A DNA stretch of 36,984 nucleotides, taken from positions 1-36,984 of the forward strand of contig URMK01000067.1 of assembly GCA_900548905.1 (NCBI GenBank). Reading direction: 5' to 3'. The translations under genes and the position numbers were made by a program. The DNA comes from an uncultured Lachnospiraceae bacterium. GTDB taxonomy: Bacteria; Bacillota; Clostridia; Lachnospirales; Lachnospiraceae. This document shows positions 7,192 through 16,764 of this stretch, piece by piece. The notes beneath the pieces are model-generated. The model was not told the DNA's origin. It did not search any database and was given only the letters and a program-made list of their open reading frames with translations. Positions within the stretch are counted from its first letter, which is position 1, and each line of letters starts with the position of its first letter.

Positions 7192-7977
7192 TCAGGCAAG
7201 CTCCACTTTTATTCCCTTCATCCTTGCATTTTCCACGAAATTTTCATCCGCCCCGCTGTCCGTGATAATCACATCCGCTTCCTCCAGCTCGGCAAATTTC
7301 GCAAAGGACACAAAATTAATTTTATCCCTGTCAGCCAGCACAATCACCTGTTTGGCATTATTCATAAGTACCCGTTTAATTGTTCCTGTTTCGAATTTCG
7401 GAGTACTCATCCCCTTCTCGCAGTGAATTCCGTTTACAGCGATAAAGGCTACATCCACATTCAAATCCTTTAATGCATTCTGGGCAAGATCGCCAATTGT
7501 ATAGTGGAAACCCTTCCTGAGCTGTCCCCCGGCAATAATCACACTGACATCCGTACTGTTATCCAGACAGGAGGCTATATTCAAATCATGCGTCACCACA
7601 GTCAGTTCCCGGAACGGGGCAAGAAGCTTGGCAACTTCCAGACAGGTAGTCCCGGCATCCAGAGCAATGGAGGCACCTTCTTTAATATATTTCAGCGCCG
7701 CTTTAGCAATAGCCTTCTTCTGATCCACACGGATAACTTCTTTTTCTACCGTGTTCAGTTCAAAATTAACGCTGGATTTCTGGAGCGCCCCGCCATGTGT
7801 CCGTTCCAGAAGTCCGAATTCTGCCAGTTCCCGCAGATCATTTCTGATTGTCGCAGAGGAGACAGAGAATTTTTCGCACAATTCATTAACGGTAGCCTTG
7901 GTATTACGGTTTACAATATCCACTATCATTTTCTTTCGTTCTTCAGCAAAAATACCTTCATCTCCTGTTAATCCCAT
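7192..7977 (-). CDS. DeoR-family transcriptional regulator of the sugar locus
   Basis: The 261-aa protein has an N-terminal helix-turn-helix (about 12-65, with VSSATIRNDLRELAEFGLL and the family mark RTHGGA) and a C-terminal DeoR sensor domain of the ISOCOT fold (about 80-250, with ALDAGTTCLEVAKLL, VVTHDLNIA and IAGGQLRKG). Such proteins repress sugar genes and are released by a phosphorylated sugar intermediate. GAGGTG 6 nt before ATG 7977 supports the start. It lies at the downstream end of the large minus-strand cluster, 84 bp after the kinase. That gap holds an extended -10 (TGCTATGAT), so it may also have its own promoter. Likely targets are deoC and the transporter and dehydratase promoters. 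Confidence 0.92.
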   Translation of the reverse strand: MGLTGDEGIFAEERKKMIVDIVNRNTKATVNELCEKFSVSSATIRNDLRELAEFGLLERTHGGALQKSSVNFELNTVEKEVIRVDQKKAIAKAALKYIKEGASIALDAGTTCLEVAKLLAPFRELTVVTHDLNIASCLDNSTDVSVIIAGGQLRKGFHYTIGDLAQNALKDLNVDVAFIAVNGIHCEKGMSTPKFETGTIKRVLMNNAKQVIVLADRDKINFVSFAKFAELEEADVIITDSGADENFVENARMKGIKVELA

Positions 7978-8061
7978 CTCGTCACCTCTGTTTCCTAATT
8001 CTTTTCTGTTTTTAATCTATCATAGCAGGAAGATTTTTACAACAACAGATATGTCCTTCTT

Positions 8062-9567
8062 CTATCTATCAAGTATACCGTGCATAGTATTCCTCAGCCT
8101 GCGGTATCTTTCTTTCAGGCAGTGATACGTTTCTGTTTTTTCTTTATCAGGAAGAAAAAGTTCTCCCGCCTCTATATTCTCGCCGGCAATTTTCCCCATA
8201 TTTTCAAATATGCCCAGGCCTTTCCCTGCCAGAATTGCCGTTCCCCATAGTGCACTGTCCTTTCGGTTCAGTTTTTGAAAGGGACGCCCGGTAACATCGG
8301 CAAGCATTTGGGCCCATAAGCGGGAGACTGCCCCGCCTCCTGTTAATTTGCATTGCCGTTTGGGACATTCCGGATAATTTGTTTCAATACTGTCTATGGT
8401 AAGGGCCAAATCAAAGGAAAAACTCTCCAGAAGGGCACGGTAAAAATGTTCCGGACGGTGCGTCCAGTCATATCCTATCCACATACCTTTCAGTCCACCG
8501 TCAAAAGGCATAGCACTTCCGCCCAGCAATCCTACCGCTGCAAGTCCGTCACAGCCCGGATGTACCAGTTCCGCCCTGGCATCCAGTTCCTGAAAATCAG
8601 ACATTCCCGACGTTTTCCCGAAATTATCAAGGAACCATTTCAGCGTAATACCGGAACCTGGAATATATTTGTGTGCAATGCTTGTTTTTCCGTCCGCACC
8701 GATCAATCCATCATAATTCCTGCATACGATGTCGGGTCGGTACTCACCCACAACACTGCTGAAGCCGCCATAAGAGGACGCTTCAAAAATCATATCCCCT
8801 TCCCGGCATACAGCGGCTCCCACGCAGCCGGCTATTTTATCTCCGGCGCCTGCCACCAGCGGGATCCCCGCCGGCAGGCCCAATACTGCCGCCATCTCCG
8901 GCTGCAGATATGCGCAGATCTGTGTGGATTCCACGATGCGCGGAAGCATCCCGGGATCTACCTTTAACCCGGAACAGATTTCCTCCGACCATCTCCCCGC
9001 CCGGATATCTGCCAGGCCGCTCCAGGTAATGAGAGAATAATCAATAATGGCATCATCGATTTTTAAACCGCCCAATTTACCGAGGCAATACCCATTCAGC
9101 ATCATATATTTTGCAATTTTGCCTGATTCACAGGGGAATTCGGTTCTGAACCATTCCAATTTGGGGGCCATAAGCGGTGCATTGGTCCCCCCATGGAATA
9201 AAAAATCATCTCCGAATTTTTCCTGCTGCTTCTTAGCATATGGGATATAACGGGTGTCCAGGGAACAGGACCAGCCGGTCATGTCATTCCAGTCTTTGTC
9301 CACCCCCATAAAACCTGCCATCTGTCCGGTAAAGGAAATGGCTTCCAAACCTTCGGCAGCCTTTGGCGTTTTATTGATAACTGCCGTCATACAGGTAAGT
9401 ACCGTGGAAAAGAGTTCTTCTCCTTTCTGCAGAAAAATTCCCGGTTCCGGCTGTCTGCAGATCGTATTTCTTACTTCCTGCGCGATGCAGTTCCCATGAA
9501 GGTCATATATCCCTGCTTTAATGAAGCTTGTCCCCAAATCAACCGCCATTAAAAGTGTCTTTTCCAC
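8062..9567 (-). CDS. FGGY-family carbohydrate kinase
   Basis: The 501-aa protein has both FGGY lobes. VDLGTSFIKAGIYD (9-22) binds phosphate, ISFTGQM (77-83) belongs to the substrate lobe, GAGDKIAGC (240-248) carries the catalytic base D243, and GGGAVSRLW (410-418) starts the C-terminal ATP lobe. The closest group is the xylulokinase-like kinases, which phosphorylate ketoses or polyols with ATP in the cytosol. The position among an L-fucose isomerase-family enzyme and a ketose 3-epimerase suggests a ketose substrate. The apparent start is GTG at 9567 behind GGGGGTG. An ATG six codons in (MAVDLGTS) is an alternative that would remove no motif. The exact sugar is unknown. Confidence 0.9.
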   Translation of the reverse strand: MEKTLLMAVDLGTSFIKAGIYDLHGNCIAQEVRNTICRQPEPGIFLQKGEELFSTVLTCMTAVINKTPKAAEGLEAISFTGQMAGFMGVDKDWNDMTGWSCSLDTRYIPYAKKQQEKFGDDFLFHGGTNAPLMAPKLEWFRTEFPCESGKIAKYMMLNGYCLGKLGGLKIDDAIIDYSLITWSGLADIRAGRWSEEICSGLKVDPGMLPRIVESTQICAYLQPEMAAVLGLPAGIPLVAGAGDKIAGCVGAAVCREGDMIFEASSYGGFSSVVGEYRPDIVCRNYDGLIGADGKTSIAHKYIPGSGITLKWFLDNFGKTSGMSDFQELDARAELVHPGCDGLAAVGLLGGSAMPFDGGLKGMWIGYDWTHRPEHFYRALLESFSFDLALTIDSIETNYPECPKRQCKLTGGGAVSRLWAQMLADVTGRPFQKLNRKDSALWGTAILAGKGLGIFENMGKIAGENIEAGELFLPDKEKTETYHCLKERYRRLRNTMHGILDR

Positions 9568-9629
9568 ACCACACCCCCATTAACCCGCCTTACGGCCTGC
9601 GAAGTAAATGCACAGACCTATCTGAACTG

Positions 9630-10667
9630 TTACATACAAATCACATTTTTCAGACCGTCGGCTGCACATGCACAGTTAAAGCCTTCCTGAATTTCATCCA
9701 ACATAAATCTTCGTGTAATCAGTTTATCCACATCCAGAAGGCCTGCTTCCACAAATCCCAATGCCTGTTTAAACTGGAACAGACTGGCTCTTGTTGTTCC
9801 GGTTACCGCTAACTGTTTGTAGTGGATTAGGTTTGTATTCAGCTCCACCCGTTTTTTTTCCTCCGGAAGTCCTCCGAAAAAGCAAATGCGCCCATAATTT
9901 GCGGCGAGTTCCAGTGCCTGCTGCTGGGCAGAAGGAACCGGGCAGGCTGTAACCACCACATCAGCTCCTTTATGTGCGGTTTCCCTCATGACGGTTTCTT
10001 TTGGGTCATCCCGTATTGTGAGAAATGAAGAATCGATTTTCCTGCATTCCTCAAGCCTGGAAGCACTGATATCATTCACCATGACCTTTCCTGCACCGGA
10101 CATCTTTGCCATCATGGCGTGCATAATTCCGATAGGCCCCGCGCCGATAACCAGCACCGTATCCCCGGGCCTGATACGGCATTGGCTGCTCCCGTTATAC
10201 ACACAGGAAAGGGCTTCCGTAATCGCTGCTTCCTCAAAGGATATCTTTCCTTTCATCTCCACCATATTCCCGGCACGTACCGCGGCTGCCGGAATTCTTA
10301 CATATTCGGCAAATCCGCCGTTAAGGTTAATGCCCAACGCCCGGTAACCGCTGCACATATGGCTGTTTCCGCGTATACAATCATCGCAGATGCCGCATCC
10401 CATATTAGGTGCCACAGCCACTCTCATCCCCTCTTTATAATATGTGACATCCTTTCCCGCCTTCTCAATTATACCTGCCATCTCATGACCTATAATCAGG
10501 GGATTTTCTTCTGATACGCCAGGTGCACCGTTTTTGTACATCCGCACATCCGTCCCGCAGATTGCAGCGCTTTTTACGCGGACAAGCACCTCATCATCCC
10601 CGATTTCGGGGACAGGTACCTCCCTAAGGGTTAACTTTTCTTTTCCATATAAAAATGCAGCCTTCAC
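9630..10667 (-). CDS. zinc-dependent alcohol/polyol dehydrogenase (MDR superfamily)
   Basis: The 345-aa protein has the sorbitol/threonine dehydrogenase layout. Catalytic zinc ligands are in ICGTD (C37) and GHE (H61, E62). The four structural zinc cysteines are C91, C94, C97 and C105. A Rossmann loop GAGPIG (175-180) binds NAD(P). It would oxidise a sugar, polyol or sugar-acid hydroxyl reversibly in the cytosol. Translation starts at GTG 10667 and overlaps the upstream oxidoreductase stop as GTGA, so the two are translationally coupled and probably act on the same compound. D/N residues after the Rossmann strand (VNDIS) favour NAD over NADP. The substrate is not determinable. Confidence 0.9.
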   Translation of the reverse strand: MKAAFLYGKEKLTLREVPVPEIGDDEVLVRVKSAAICGTDVRMYKNGAPGVSEENPLIIGHEMAGIIEKAGKDVTYYKEGMRVAVAPNMGCGICDDCIRGNSHMCSGYRALGINLNGGFAEYVRIPAAAVRAGNMVEMKGKISFEEAAITEALSCVYNGSSQCRIRPGDTVLVIGAGPIGIMHAMMAKMSGAGKVMVNDISASRLEECRKIDSSFLTIRDDPKETVMRETAHKGADVVVTACPVPSAQQQALELAANYGRICFFGGLPEEKKRVELNTNLIHYKQLAVTGTTRASLFQFKQALGFVEAGLLDVDKLITRRFMLDEIQEGFNCACAADGLKNVICM

Positions 10668-11686
10668 AATGTCACCATCCTTTTTTCCATAATGGAGATA
10701 TTACCGGCATTTACGACCTTTACTGCCATTTTTCCGTCCATGCCGGTAACGGCGGGTTCTTTATCCTGCAAAATACAGTCAATAAACGCTCTGTCTTCCT
10801 TTAAATACGCATCTTTAAAAAGGGTGCGCCAGCTTTCCACCAATGGATAGCTCCCTTTTTGGGAACCGGAGGAACAGAGCACGACATCATTTCCTTTTAC
10901 ACTTCCCAGGCTGATAGCTCCTTTGGTACCCAGGATTTCGACTTTTGCATCATATGCGTATCCCACTCCCTGTGCGCCGTCGAGTATCCCCTGCATTCCA
11001 TTTGCAAAGGAAGCGGCCATCACCACATTATCGTAAAATTCCGGAAATTGTTCCCTGGCATCCGGACAGCGGTAATTACCCCCGACAGCATACAATGTCT
11101 GAAATTCACTTCCTGTAAACCACCTCATTGTATCGATATCATGGCTGTTCACCTCCGCCAGCGGTCCATTGCTTTTATGGATATCATACATCCATGGCCG
11201 GGGAATGCTGGGTCCTCTTGTATTGGAACGCACCATTACAACCTCGCCGATTTCTCCATAATCCACCATGTTCTTAGCCTGACGGAAACTTTCGTCAAAA
11301 CGCCGCATAAAACCGAGCTGAAGCTTGACCTTGTGCTGTCTGCAGACCCGTATCATTTCTTCGCATTCTTCCTCTGTCATAGCCATCGGTTTTTCACACA
11401 GGATATGTTTTCCTGCCTCCGCAATAGCCTTCACTGTGTCCATATGGTATTTTGTGGGAGAAACCACAACGTAAGCATCTATCCGGTCATCCATAAGGGC
11501 ATCTGCACAGCTTGTATAATAGTGTACGATATCCAGTTTTTCCGCTGCCGCCTTTGCTGCCTCTTCCTGTGTATCCACCACGGCAGCCAGAAGGGCGCCT
11601 GGTACATGCTTTGCAAAATTAACGGCATGAATCATTCCTGCCCTTCCGGCGCCGATAACACAGACTGCCAATTTATTATGTATCAT
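10664..11686 (-). CDS. Gfo/Idh/MocA-family oxidoreductase
   Basis: This 340-aa protein begins MIHNKLAVCVIGAGRAG, the N-terminal Rossmann motif of the glucose-fructose oxidoreductase/inositol dehydrogenase family. It retains the family motif GKHILCEKPMA, whose lysine is catalytic in this family, and SHDIDTMRWF in the C-terminal substrate domain. Members oxidise inositols or sugars with bound NAD(P). Frames from ATG 11728 are open, but ATG 11686 is preferred because GGAG lies 6 nt upstream and the product then starts at the usual distance from the glycine motif. It sits between the GH2 glycosidase and the zinc dehydrogenase. Some family members support hydrolysis of glycosides through transient C3 oxidation, which could be relevant here. 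Confidence 0.9.
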   Translation of the reverse strand: MIHNKLAVCVIGAGRAGMIHAVNFAKHVPGALLAAVVDTQEEAAKAAAEKLDIVHYYTSCADALMDDRIDAYVVVSPTKYHMDTVKAIAEAGKHILCEKPMAMTEEECEEMIRVCRQHKVKLQLGFMRRFDESFRQAKNMVDYGEIGEVVMVRSNTRGPSIPRPWMYDIHKSNGPLAEVNSHDIDTMRWFTGSEFQTLYAVGGNYRCPDAREQFPEFYDNVVMAASFANGMQGILDGAQGVGYAYDAKVEILGTKGAISLGSVKGNDVVLCSSGSQKGSYPLVESWRTLFKDAYLKEDRAFIDCILQDKEPAVTGMDGKMAVKVVNAGNISIMEKRMVTL

Positions 11687-11738
11687 TCCTATCTCCGCCT
11701 TTCCCATATCCGCAACACCGTAACGCATATTCCTGTTA

Positions 11739-14309
11739 TTATGTGTTAAATGCCCGGATGCGCAGTCCCTTTGTTTTATTCAGAGCCAACCTTCTTGTTT
11801 CCCCCGGATTCAGCCAGAACATACTGTCATCCACCCAGAAGCATTCCGCCTCTTCAGGGCATTCCACCGTCACCCCCACAGCGGGTATTTCCCCGCTGTT
11901 GGTAATTGTCAGTATACCCTCTTGTGTTTCCCAGGTGAGAGCTGCCGCCGGCAGTTCAAGAAGGCTTCCCTGTTTTTTTTGGAAATTGAGCCAGTAAAAG
12001 GTTTCATCCCGCTTTTCCCCGTCCAAATAAACCCTTATGGTTATCAATACAAGACTTTCCTCGCTTCTGCGGTAAACCGCTTCCGCCGTATCCTCCTCCA
12101 GGGAAAATGTTCCGAGACAGGCAGACACGGCCGCTTGTGCAGGTCCGTCAAACATCTTTCTCTTAATGATTTGCAGTTTGTCATCATATGCGGTTAATTC
12201 AATCCGTGTGGTATGTCCGCAGGCTTCCAGCGCATCATCCAGAAGATATACAGGAGCCTCCCAGCCCGGACATATTCTGGTACTGTCCAGAAGAAGACAG
12301 GCATGAAGCGGTTCATAGCTGTCGGCAAGTACATAGTAGGATAATTTCTGTACACCGTAATAATCCAGCGTCGCCCAGGAACAGGCAGGATATACATCCG
12401 TCAGCTTATAGTAGCAGACACCCGCGGCTTTGGGGAAACGGCACCGGTATGCCTCAAGCGTATGGCGCACTCCCGTTGCCTGTGCCATCTGTGTCGCCCA
12501 GATAAAATGTTCCAGGGAATCCAGCCTGCAAAACAATACCGCACTGTTTTCCATATGGGCTATGTCATTGGGTTCCAGCTGGTTGAACCGCGGGGTATGA
12601 TGGCCAAAAGAACCAAACCGTTCGGGAGGCCATACTGTTTTTTCCGAATCAGGAAGATATTTCATAACACTCTCGTAATTGGGAGCGGATGCCATTCCGA
12701 ATTCTCCCAAAAATACCGATTCCAGCCTGAGGCTTAAGTCGATATCCCCCATATCCCAATAGGTGGAATAATCATGAATGGAACCGCCCCAGGGCTCCGT
12801 TCTGTGGAAGGGCCGGCTTCCGTCCAGCTCATACGCCAGCCTGGCCATCCTGTCCATGGCCTCCCCGTCTGCCTCTTTGGATTCGTTGCCTCCGCACCAC
12901 ATGACGAGAGAAGGGTGATTGCGCAGTCTCGGCATATGGTATCTGACTGTTTCTTCCAGTTCCGTCAGGGGCTGCTCCTTCTGGCTGTCCCAGCAGGTCG
13001 GCCATTCCTGAATCACCATGAGCCCCAGTTTGTCACAGAACCGGTAAAAGATATCATTTTCCGGCATTCCGCCGCCCCATGCCCTCAGCAGCTGGATATT
13101 TCCTTTTGCCGCAAGTGTGAGGAATCGTTCATATCTTTCTTCCGGAAACCGCAGGAGCGCATCCGTGGTACACCAGTTTGATCCCTTAACAAATATAGGT
13201 TTATCATTAATTACAAACATCCATTTATACTGGTTCTCATCCGTCTGTCCCACTGCCGCCGTCATTTGTATCGTACGGATGCCGAAGGTGGTTACAAAAG
13301 TATGCTCCGTTCCGTCCATAGCTGTGATCCACAGACAAAGCCGGTAAAGATTCTGTTCTCCATGATGCAGCGGCCACCACAATCTGGGTTCCGGCACCCG
13401 GACGGCCAGATTAAGGACGCAATCCGGACCGCATACACCGGGCTCACATGAAAAAGACCATGTTTTCCCTTCGAAATTATCGGGAGACAGATTTCCTCTT
13501 ACTTTCTCTTTCCCGGAAGCGCCATGCAGCCTGACACAGATATGGATTTTTCCTTCCGCCGCACTTTTTGTCATAACAAACGGTTTTTCCGCCCAAAAAC
13601 TGCTCTTTTTATACCGCAGCCCCACAGAGCGCCAGATTCCCCGTGAGGGAATACAGGCATAATGCCACCCATATACACAGTTGATAACAGTACCTTCTTT
13701 CCAACCATCGTCATTATCCATATAGGCAGACATGGGATTCTGCTTTTCAGGGGCATTGGCGATACGGACTACCAGCTCGTTATCCTCTTTCAGATATTTT
13801 TCCACATCGAAAGAAAATTCCGAAAACATTCCCCTGTGTTCTCCCAGATACATCCCATTCAACCAGAAATCAGCCTGATAGCAGACCCCCTGAAAAAATA
13901 GTTCATCCGGCTTCCGTCCTTCTTCCATATGGAATTCTTTCCGGAACCACCAGGTCTTATAGCTGTTTTCCCTGGCAATGGCGTCATTTTGTGCCTTAAG
14001 GGGATCCGGTATTTTCCCGGCTTCAAAAAGTGCCGTATGTACGCTGCAGGGTACGTTTGCATCCATACTATCCGCCCAGTGCCGTCCCCCGGCAATTCTT
14101 TCTTCCACTGTTCCGCCTTCTGCCATCTCCCAGGCGCCATCCAGGGAATACTCTTTCTTTTCAGGAATGGTTTCTTCCCTGCCGCACAGCAGCGTTACCG
14201 GATATTCCGCCTCCTGAAACAGGGATTTGCCCGGATTCCATCCTTCTTTTTCCCTTTCATCAAGCATTGGGGCACACGAAATAAGTTTTTCAAAAGTATC
14301 TGCTTTCAC
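11739..14309 (-). CDS. glycoside hydrolase family 2 protein, beta-mannosidase-like
   Basis: The 856-aa enzyme has the GH2 order: sugar-binding jelly roll (about 50-230, with DFWLNGMYLGEHRGMF), immunoglobulin-like domain (about 235-350) and a TIM barrel (about 350-660), followed by beta domains. RAWGGGMPE (409-417) and WCGGNES (471-477) are typical of the beta-mannosidase branch. E476 is the acid/base, and E536 in LGEFG is the likely nucleophile. There is no signal peptide, so it acts on imported oligosaccharides or glycosides. The start is GTG at 14309 with GGAGG at optimal spacing, 12 bp after the isomerase stop. Exo-beta-mannosidase is the best guess, but other GH2 specificities occur in this branch. 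Confidence 0.9.
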   Translation of the reverse strand: MKADTFEKLISCAPMLDEREKEGWNPGKSLFQEAEYPVTLLCGREETIPEKKEYSLDGAWEMAEGGTVEERIAGGRHWADSMDANVPCSVHTALFEAGKIPDPLKAQNDAIARENSYKTWWFRKEFHMEEGRKPDELFFQGVCYQADFWLNGMYLGEHRGMFSEFSFDVEKYLKEDNELVVRIANAPEKQNPMSAYMDNDDGWKEGTVINCVYGWHYACIPSRGIWRSVGLRYKKSSFWAEKPFVMTKSAAEGKIHICVRLHGASGKEKVRGNLSPDNFEGKTWSFSCEPGVCGPDCVLNLAVRVPEPRLWWPLHHGEQNLYRLCLWITAMDGTEHTFVTTFGIRTIQMTAAVGQTDENQYKWMFVINDKPIFVKGSNWCTTDALLRFPEERYERFLTLAAKGNIQLLRAWGGGMPENDIFYRFCDKLGLMVIQEWPTCWDSQKEQPLTELEETVRYHMPRLRNHPSLVMWCGGNESKEADGEAMDRMARLAYELDGSRPFHRTEPWGGSIHDYSTYWDMGDIDLSLRLESVFLGEFGMASAPNYESVMKYLPDSEKTVWPPERFGSFGHHTPRFNQLEPNDIAHMENSAVLFCRLDSLEHFIWATQMAQATGVRHTLEAYRCRFPKAAGVCYYKLTDVYPACSWATLDYYGVQKLSYYVLADSYEPLHACLLLDSTRICPGWEAPVYLLDDALEACGHTTRIELTAYDDKLQIIKRKMFDGPAQAAVSACLGTFSLEEDTAEAVYRRSEESLVLITIRVYLDGEKRDETFYWLNFQKKQGSLLELPAAALTWETQEGILTITNSGEIPAVGVTVECPEEAECFWVDDSMFWLNPGETRRLALNKTKGLRIRAFNT

Positions 14310-14321
14310 AATCGTCCTCCT

Positions 14322-15746
14322 TTATTGCAGGATTTGAACAGTAATACCCAGAATCTGTGCCGTCATTTCCAGTTCTTTTACCCAGTCGCCGTACACGCCG
14401 TGGATATGGTTGCACGGGAAATTACTGATAAAAGTATCCGCGTCCACCTTAAGCCTGGTAAACGCAACCGGCCATGCGGGCGTTGTCATATTTCCCATGG
14501 CAACCGCTTTTTCCCGTGGAAATTCCACAAATTCTGCCGGAACAATGGTCAAATAATATTGTCCGCTCTTTCTTGCCAGCCTTGCCAGAGTAACTTCTCC
14601 GCCCTTTGCAAAATGATGCACACTGGCGCCTCCTGCCGGATAATAATGAGTCTCCGGGTAAAACGTTACATTTTTCAGGTTTTCCTTCGGATCCTTCGGA
14701 TTCTTTCCTGCAAAATAGGTAGCATGGGTCCCCGAATTAGAGAAAAACCACACATTATTTTCTTTGTCATAATGTCTTACATCTGCAAACAATACCGGAG
14801 AACCTGTCAGCAGTTTAAAAATCTGCATGGTCAGTGCGCCATCCATATCCGATTCCGTCGCCGCAACTATTGGTTCGTGAGGGCCGTCCCAATCATAGGG
14901 ATCATTGAGAAAGGCTTCCGCCACATCCATGGTGGCATATCGATCCGTCAGATCGCCATGTGCTTTAATGCCGATAAAATCCAGTTTCCTTTCCGCAATG
15001 ATTTTCCGAAGGCCGTAATAGGAACGGATTTGCAGCTTCAGCTTTTCCGGCGTAAGCCCCTGGCCGTCATATTGTATGGAACCCACATTCTCCGTAAGCC
15101 AGGCAAAAGCCTTTTCCACCGCTTCTTCTTCCATTTGTTCCCCGGCCCGTATGATATCATCCTGTTCTATGTTTTCCACATCAATGCCGAATTGTCTCTG
15201 CCATTGTTCCACATTGGCAACCGCCGTATACATTCCGAGCGGCCTTCCTCCGAAATTCCCGAAGGTTGCCCCTTTTAACCGTCCGGCAACGGCTGCCGCT
15301 TTCAGGAAAGCCATCATTTTACCGAATACTTCCTCATCCTCTACACTTCCCCACAGCCTGCTGTAACGGACACCCAGCTGATCCATGGTACCTGCTGCCG
15401 CCATCATTCCCACCATACCGCACTCCGAAGGATGAAGATTGCAGAACAACAGATAAGGCCCGGGAGCAAAATTACGGGCAACCGCGGTAAACTGAGGATA
15501 ACACCAGATTACATAATTAAAAATGGTGGCTTCCACACCTTCCCGCTGAAGACGCATCGCTTCCTTTTTTGCTTCTTCATTCGTATGGATGGGTGTTGTT
15601 CCCTGAACAACCTCCACCTCTCCGGTCTCTTCAAGCCTTCTGGCAATTTCATCCTGATACTGCATATTCAGTTTTTTATATTCATCATGAAGGTATATTC
15701 TGCCGTCCGACATTGTCAGAATTCCTACTTTTATTTTTCTGCCCAT
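14322..15746 (-). CDS. L-fucose/L-arabinose isomerase family protein
   Basis: The 474-aa protein belongs to the fucose/arabinose isomerase superfamily, which interconverts aldoses and ketoses with a divalent metal. Likely metal ligands are E298 in ATESDMDGALTM, D322 in FADVRHYD, and a histidine of CNHIHG (446-450). It is shorter than classical FucI (about 590 aa) and belongs to the poorly characterised shorter group, so L-fucose should not be assumed as substrate. The ribosome site GGGAGG precedes ATG 15746. It lies 28 bp after the ketose 3-epimerase gene, consistent with an aldose to ketose to epimer sequence of reactions. Confidence 0.88.
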   Translation of the reverse strand: MGRKIKVGILTMSDGRIYLHDEYKKLNMQYQDEIARRLEETGEVEVVQGTTPIHTNEEAKKEAMRLQREGVEATIFNYVIWCYPQFTAVARNFAPGPYLLFCNLHPSECGMVGMMAAAGTMDQLGVRYSRLWGSVEDEEVFGKMMAFLKAAAVAGRLKGATFGNFGGRPLGMYTAVANVEQWQRQFGIDVENIEQDDIIRAGEQMEEEAVEKAFAWLTENVGSIQYDGQGLTPEKLKLQIRSYYGLRKIIAERKLDFIGIKAHGDLTDRYATMDVAEAFLNDPYDWDGPHEPIVAATESDMDGALTMQIFKLLTGSPVLFADVRHYDKENNVWFFSNSGTHATYFAGKNPKDPKENLKNVTFYPETHYYPAGGASVHHFAKGGEVTLARLARKSGQYYLTIVPAEFVEFPREKAVAMGNMTTPAWPVAFTRLKVDADTFISNFPCNHIHGVYGDWVKELEMTAQILGITVQILQ

Positions 15747-15774
15747 AGGTTTCCTCCCAGCATTCCATTATTTT

Positions 15775-16647
15775 TCAGTTTCGGATCCTCTTTCTGACAA
15801 ATTCCAGTGCGCCGCCGGCATCTTGATCAATCTGTTCCGCCGTGGCTCCTCCGCTTAAATCCCTGTATATTTTAATATCACTGCCAACCTGTCCTCCCGG
15901 CGTCACAAAAGGTTCCATCACGATTCTTCCCTTATAATCCGCACTTTTCAGCGCCGTGAATATTTCATTCCATGGCATATGCCCTTTTCCCGGCACCTGC
16001 CTGTTACATTCCCCTATATGGAAATGGCCCAGATCCTCTCCTGCCAGACGGATGGCTTCTGCTATGGAATCCTCTTCTATATTCATATGGAAGGTATCCA
16101 GAAGCAGTTTTACCTGTCTGCTGTCCACCTCCCGGACGAATTCCACACCTTCTTTGGCGGTGTTCAGAATACATTGTTCGAACCGGTTCACTACCTCCAG
16201 ACAGCATGTAATCTGATATTCCTCCGCCGCTTTGGCAGCTTCCCGCATGGAAAGAATACTCCTCTTTCTTGCTGCAAGCTTATATTCTATGGAAGCGCCC
16301 GCAAACGGCCAACAGGAATAAATAATCCCTCCCAGCATATCTCCGCCCATGGAGTGAATCATGCAAAACAGCTGCCTCAGATAAGCAATTCCTTCTTTTC
16401 TTGTTTCTGCGCTTTCGCCCGCCACATCATAGGCCGGAGGCAGCCCGATACAATAGGTCAGTTCAATCCCCTCCTCCTGTGCGGTATCCCGTATTCGTTC
16501 CCGTTCCTCTCTGCTCATGGCAAGCAGACTGCCGGCCTCCACCTCCAGACAATCAAATCCCAGCGTTTTTACCTTTCTAATATAATTACAGTAATCGGCC
16601 TTCCATTCCCTTTCCCAATACGCGAAATAGATACCAATTTTGTTCAT
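15775..16647 (-). CDS. D-psicose/D-tagatose 3-epimerase-like sugar epimerase
   Basis: This 290-aa TIM-barrel protein matches the ketose 3-epimerase family in length and motifs: an N-terminal GIYFAYWEREW, metal-binding glutamate in CLEVVNRFE, aspartate and histidine in LLLDTFHMNIEED, histidine in GHFHIGECNR, and a second glutamate in IVMEPFV. These enzymes epimerise ketohexoses at C3 using Mn or Co and act in the cytosol. ATG 16647 with GAGGG 7 nt upstream is chosen over an in-frame ATG at 16683, as it gives the family's normal N-terminus. It lies between the solute-binding protein and isomerase genes. Related sugar-phosphate isomerase/epimerases could have another substrate. Confidence 0.87.
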   Translation of the reverse strand: MNKIGIYFAYWEREWKADYCNYIRKVKTLGFDCLEVEAGSLLAMSREERERIRDTAQEEGIELTYCIGLPPAYDVAGESAETRKEGIAYLRQLFCMIHSMGGDMLGGIIYSCWPFAGASIEYKLAARKRSILSMREAAKAAEEYQITCCLEVVNRFEQCILNTAKEGVEFVREVDSRQVKLLLDTFHMNIEEDSIAEAIRLAGEDLGHFHIGECNRQVPGKGHMPWNEIFTALKSADYKGRIVMEPFVTPGGQVGSDIKIYRDLSGGATAEQIDQDAGGALEFVRKRIRN

Positions 16648-16676
16648 ATGCTTTCCCTCTCGTTTCTGAAATGACC

Positions 16677-16737
16677 AGGACAACAGAAAAGATGTCCTTT
16701 CCTGCTGTCCTATAACTGTTCAGTCCCTTCACAGTTA
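16677..16737 (-). promoter_or_regulatory. stem-loops between binding-protein and epimerase genes
   Basis: The 117-bp gap has two inverted repeats: AGGACAACAG (16677-16686) with CTGCTGTCCT (16702-16711), one mismatch, and TAACTGT (16713-16719) with ACAGTTA (16731-16737). There is no strong T run, so they more likely stabilise the binding-protein mRNA end or cause partial termination. That would give more binding protein than enzymes, a common arrangement. Confidence 0.45.
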
Positions 16738-16764
16738 CGCTGTCCCTTCATTAATAGCCCGCTC

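Noticed and set aside
13929..15278. Long plus-strand open frame (449 codons) opposite the GH2 and isomerase genes
   Set aside because: It crosses two well-supported minus-strand genes, has no motif and lacks a start signal.
14322..15746. Naming the isomerase fucI
   Set aside because: It is about 120 residues shorter than classical L-fucose isomerase and no fucose kinase or aldolase genes accompany it, so the substrate is open.
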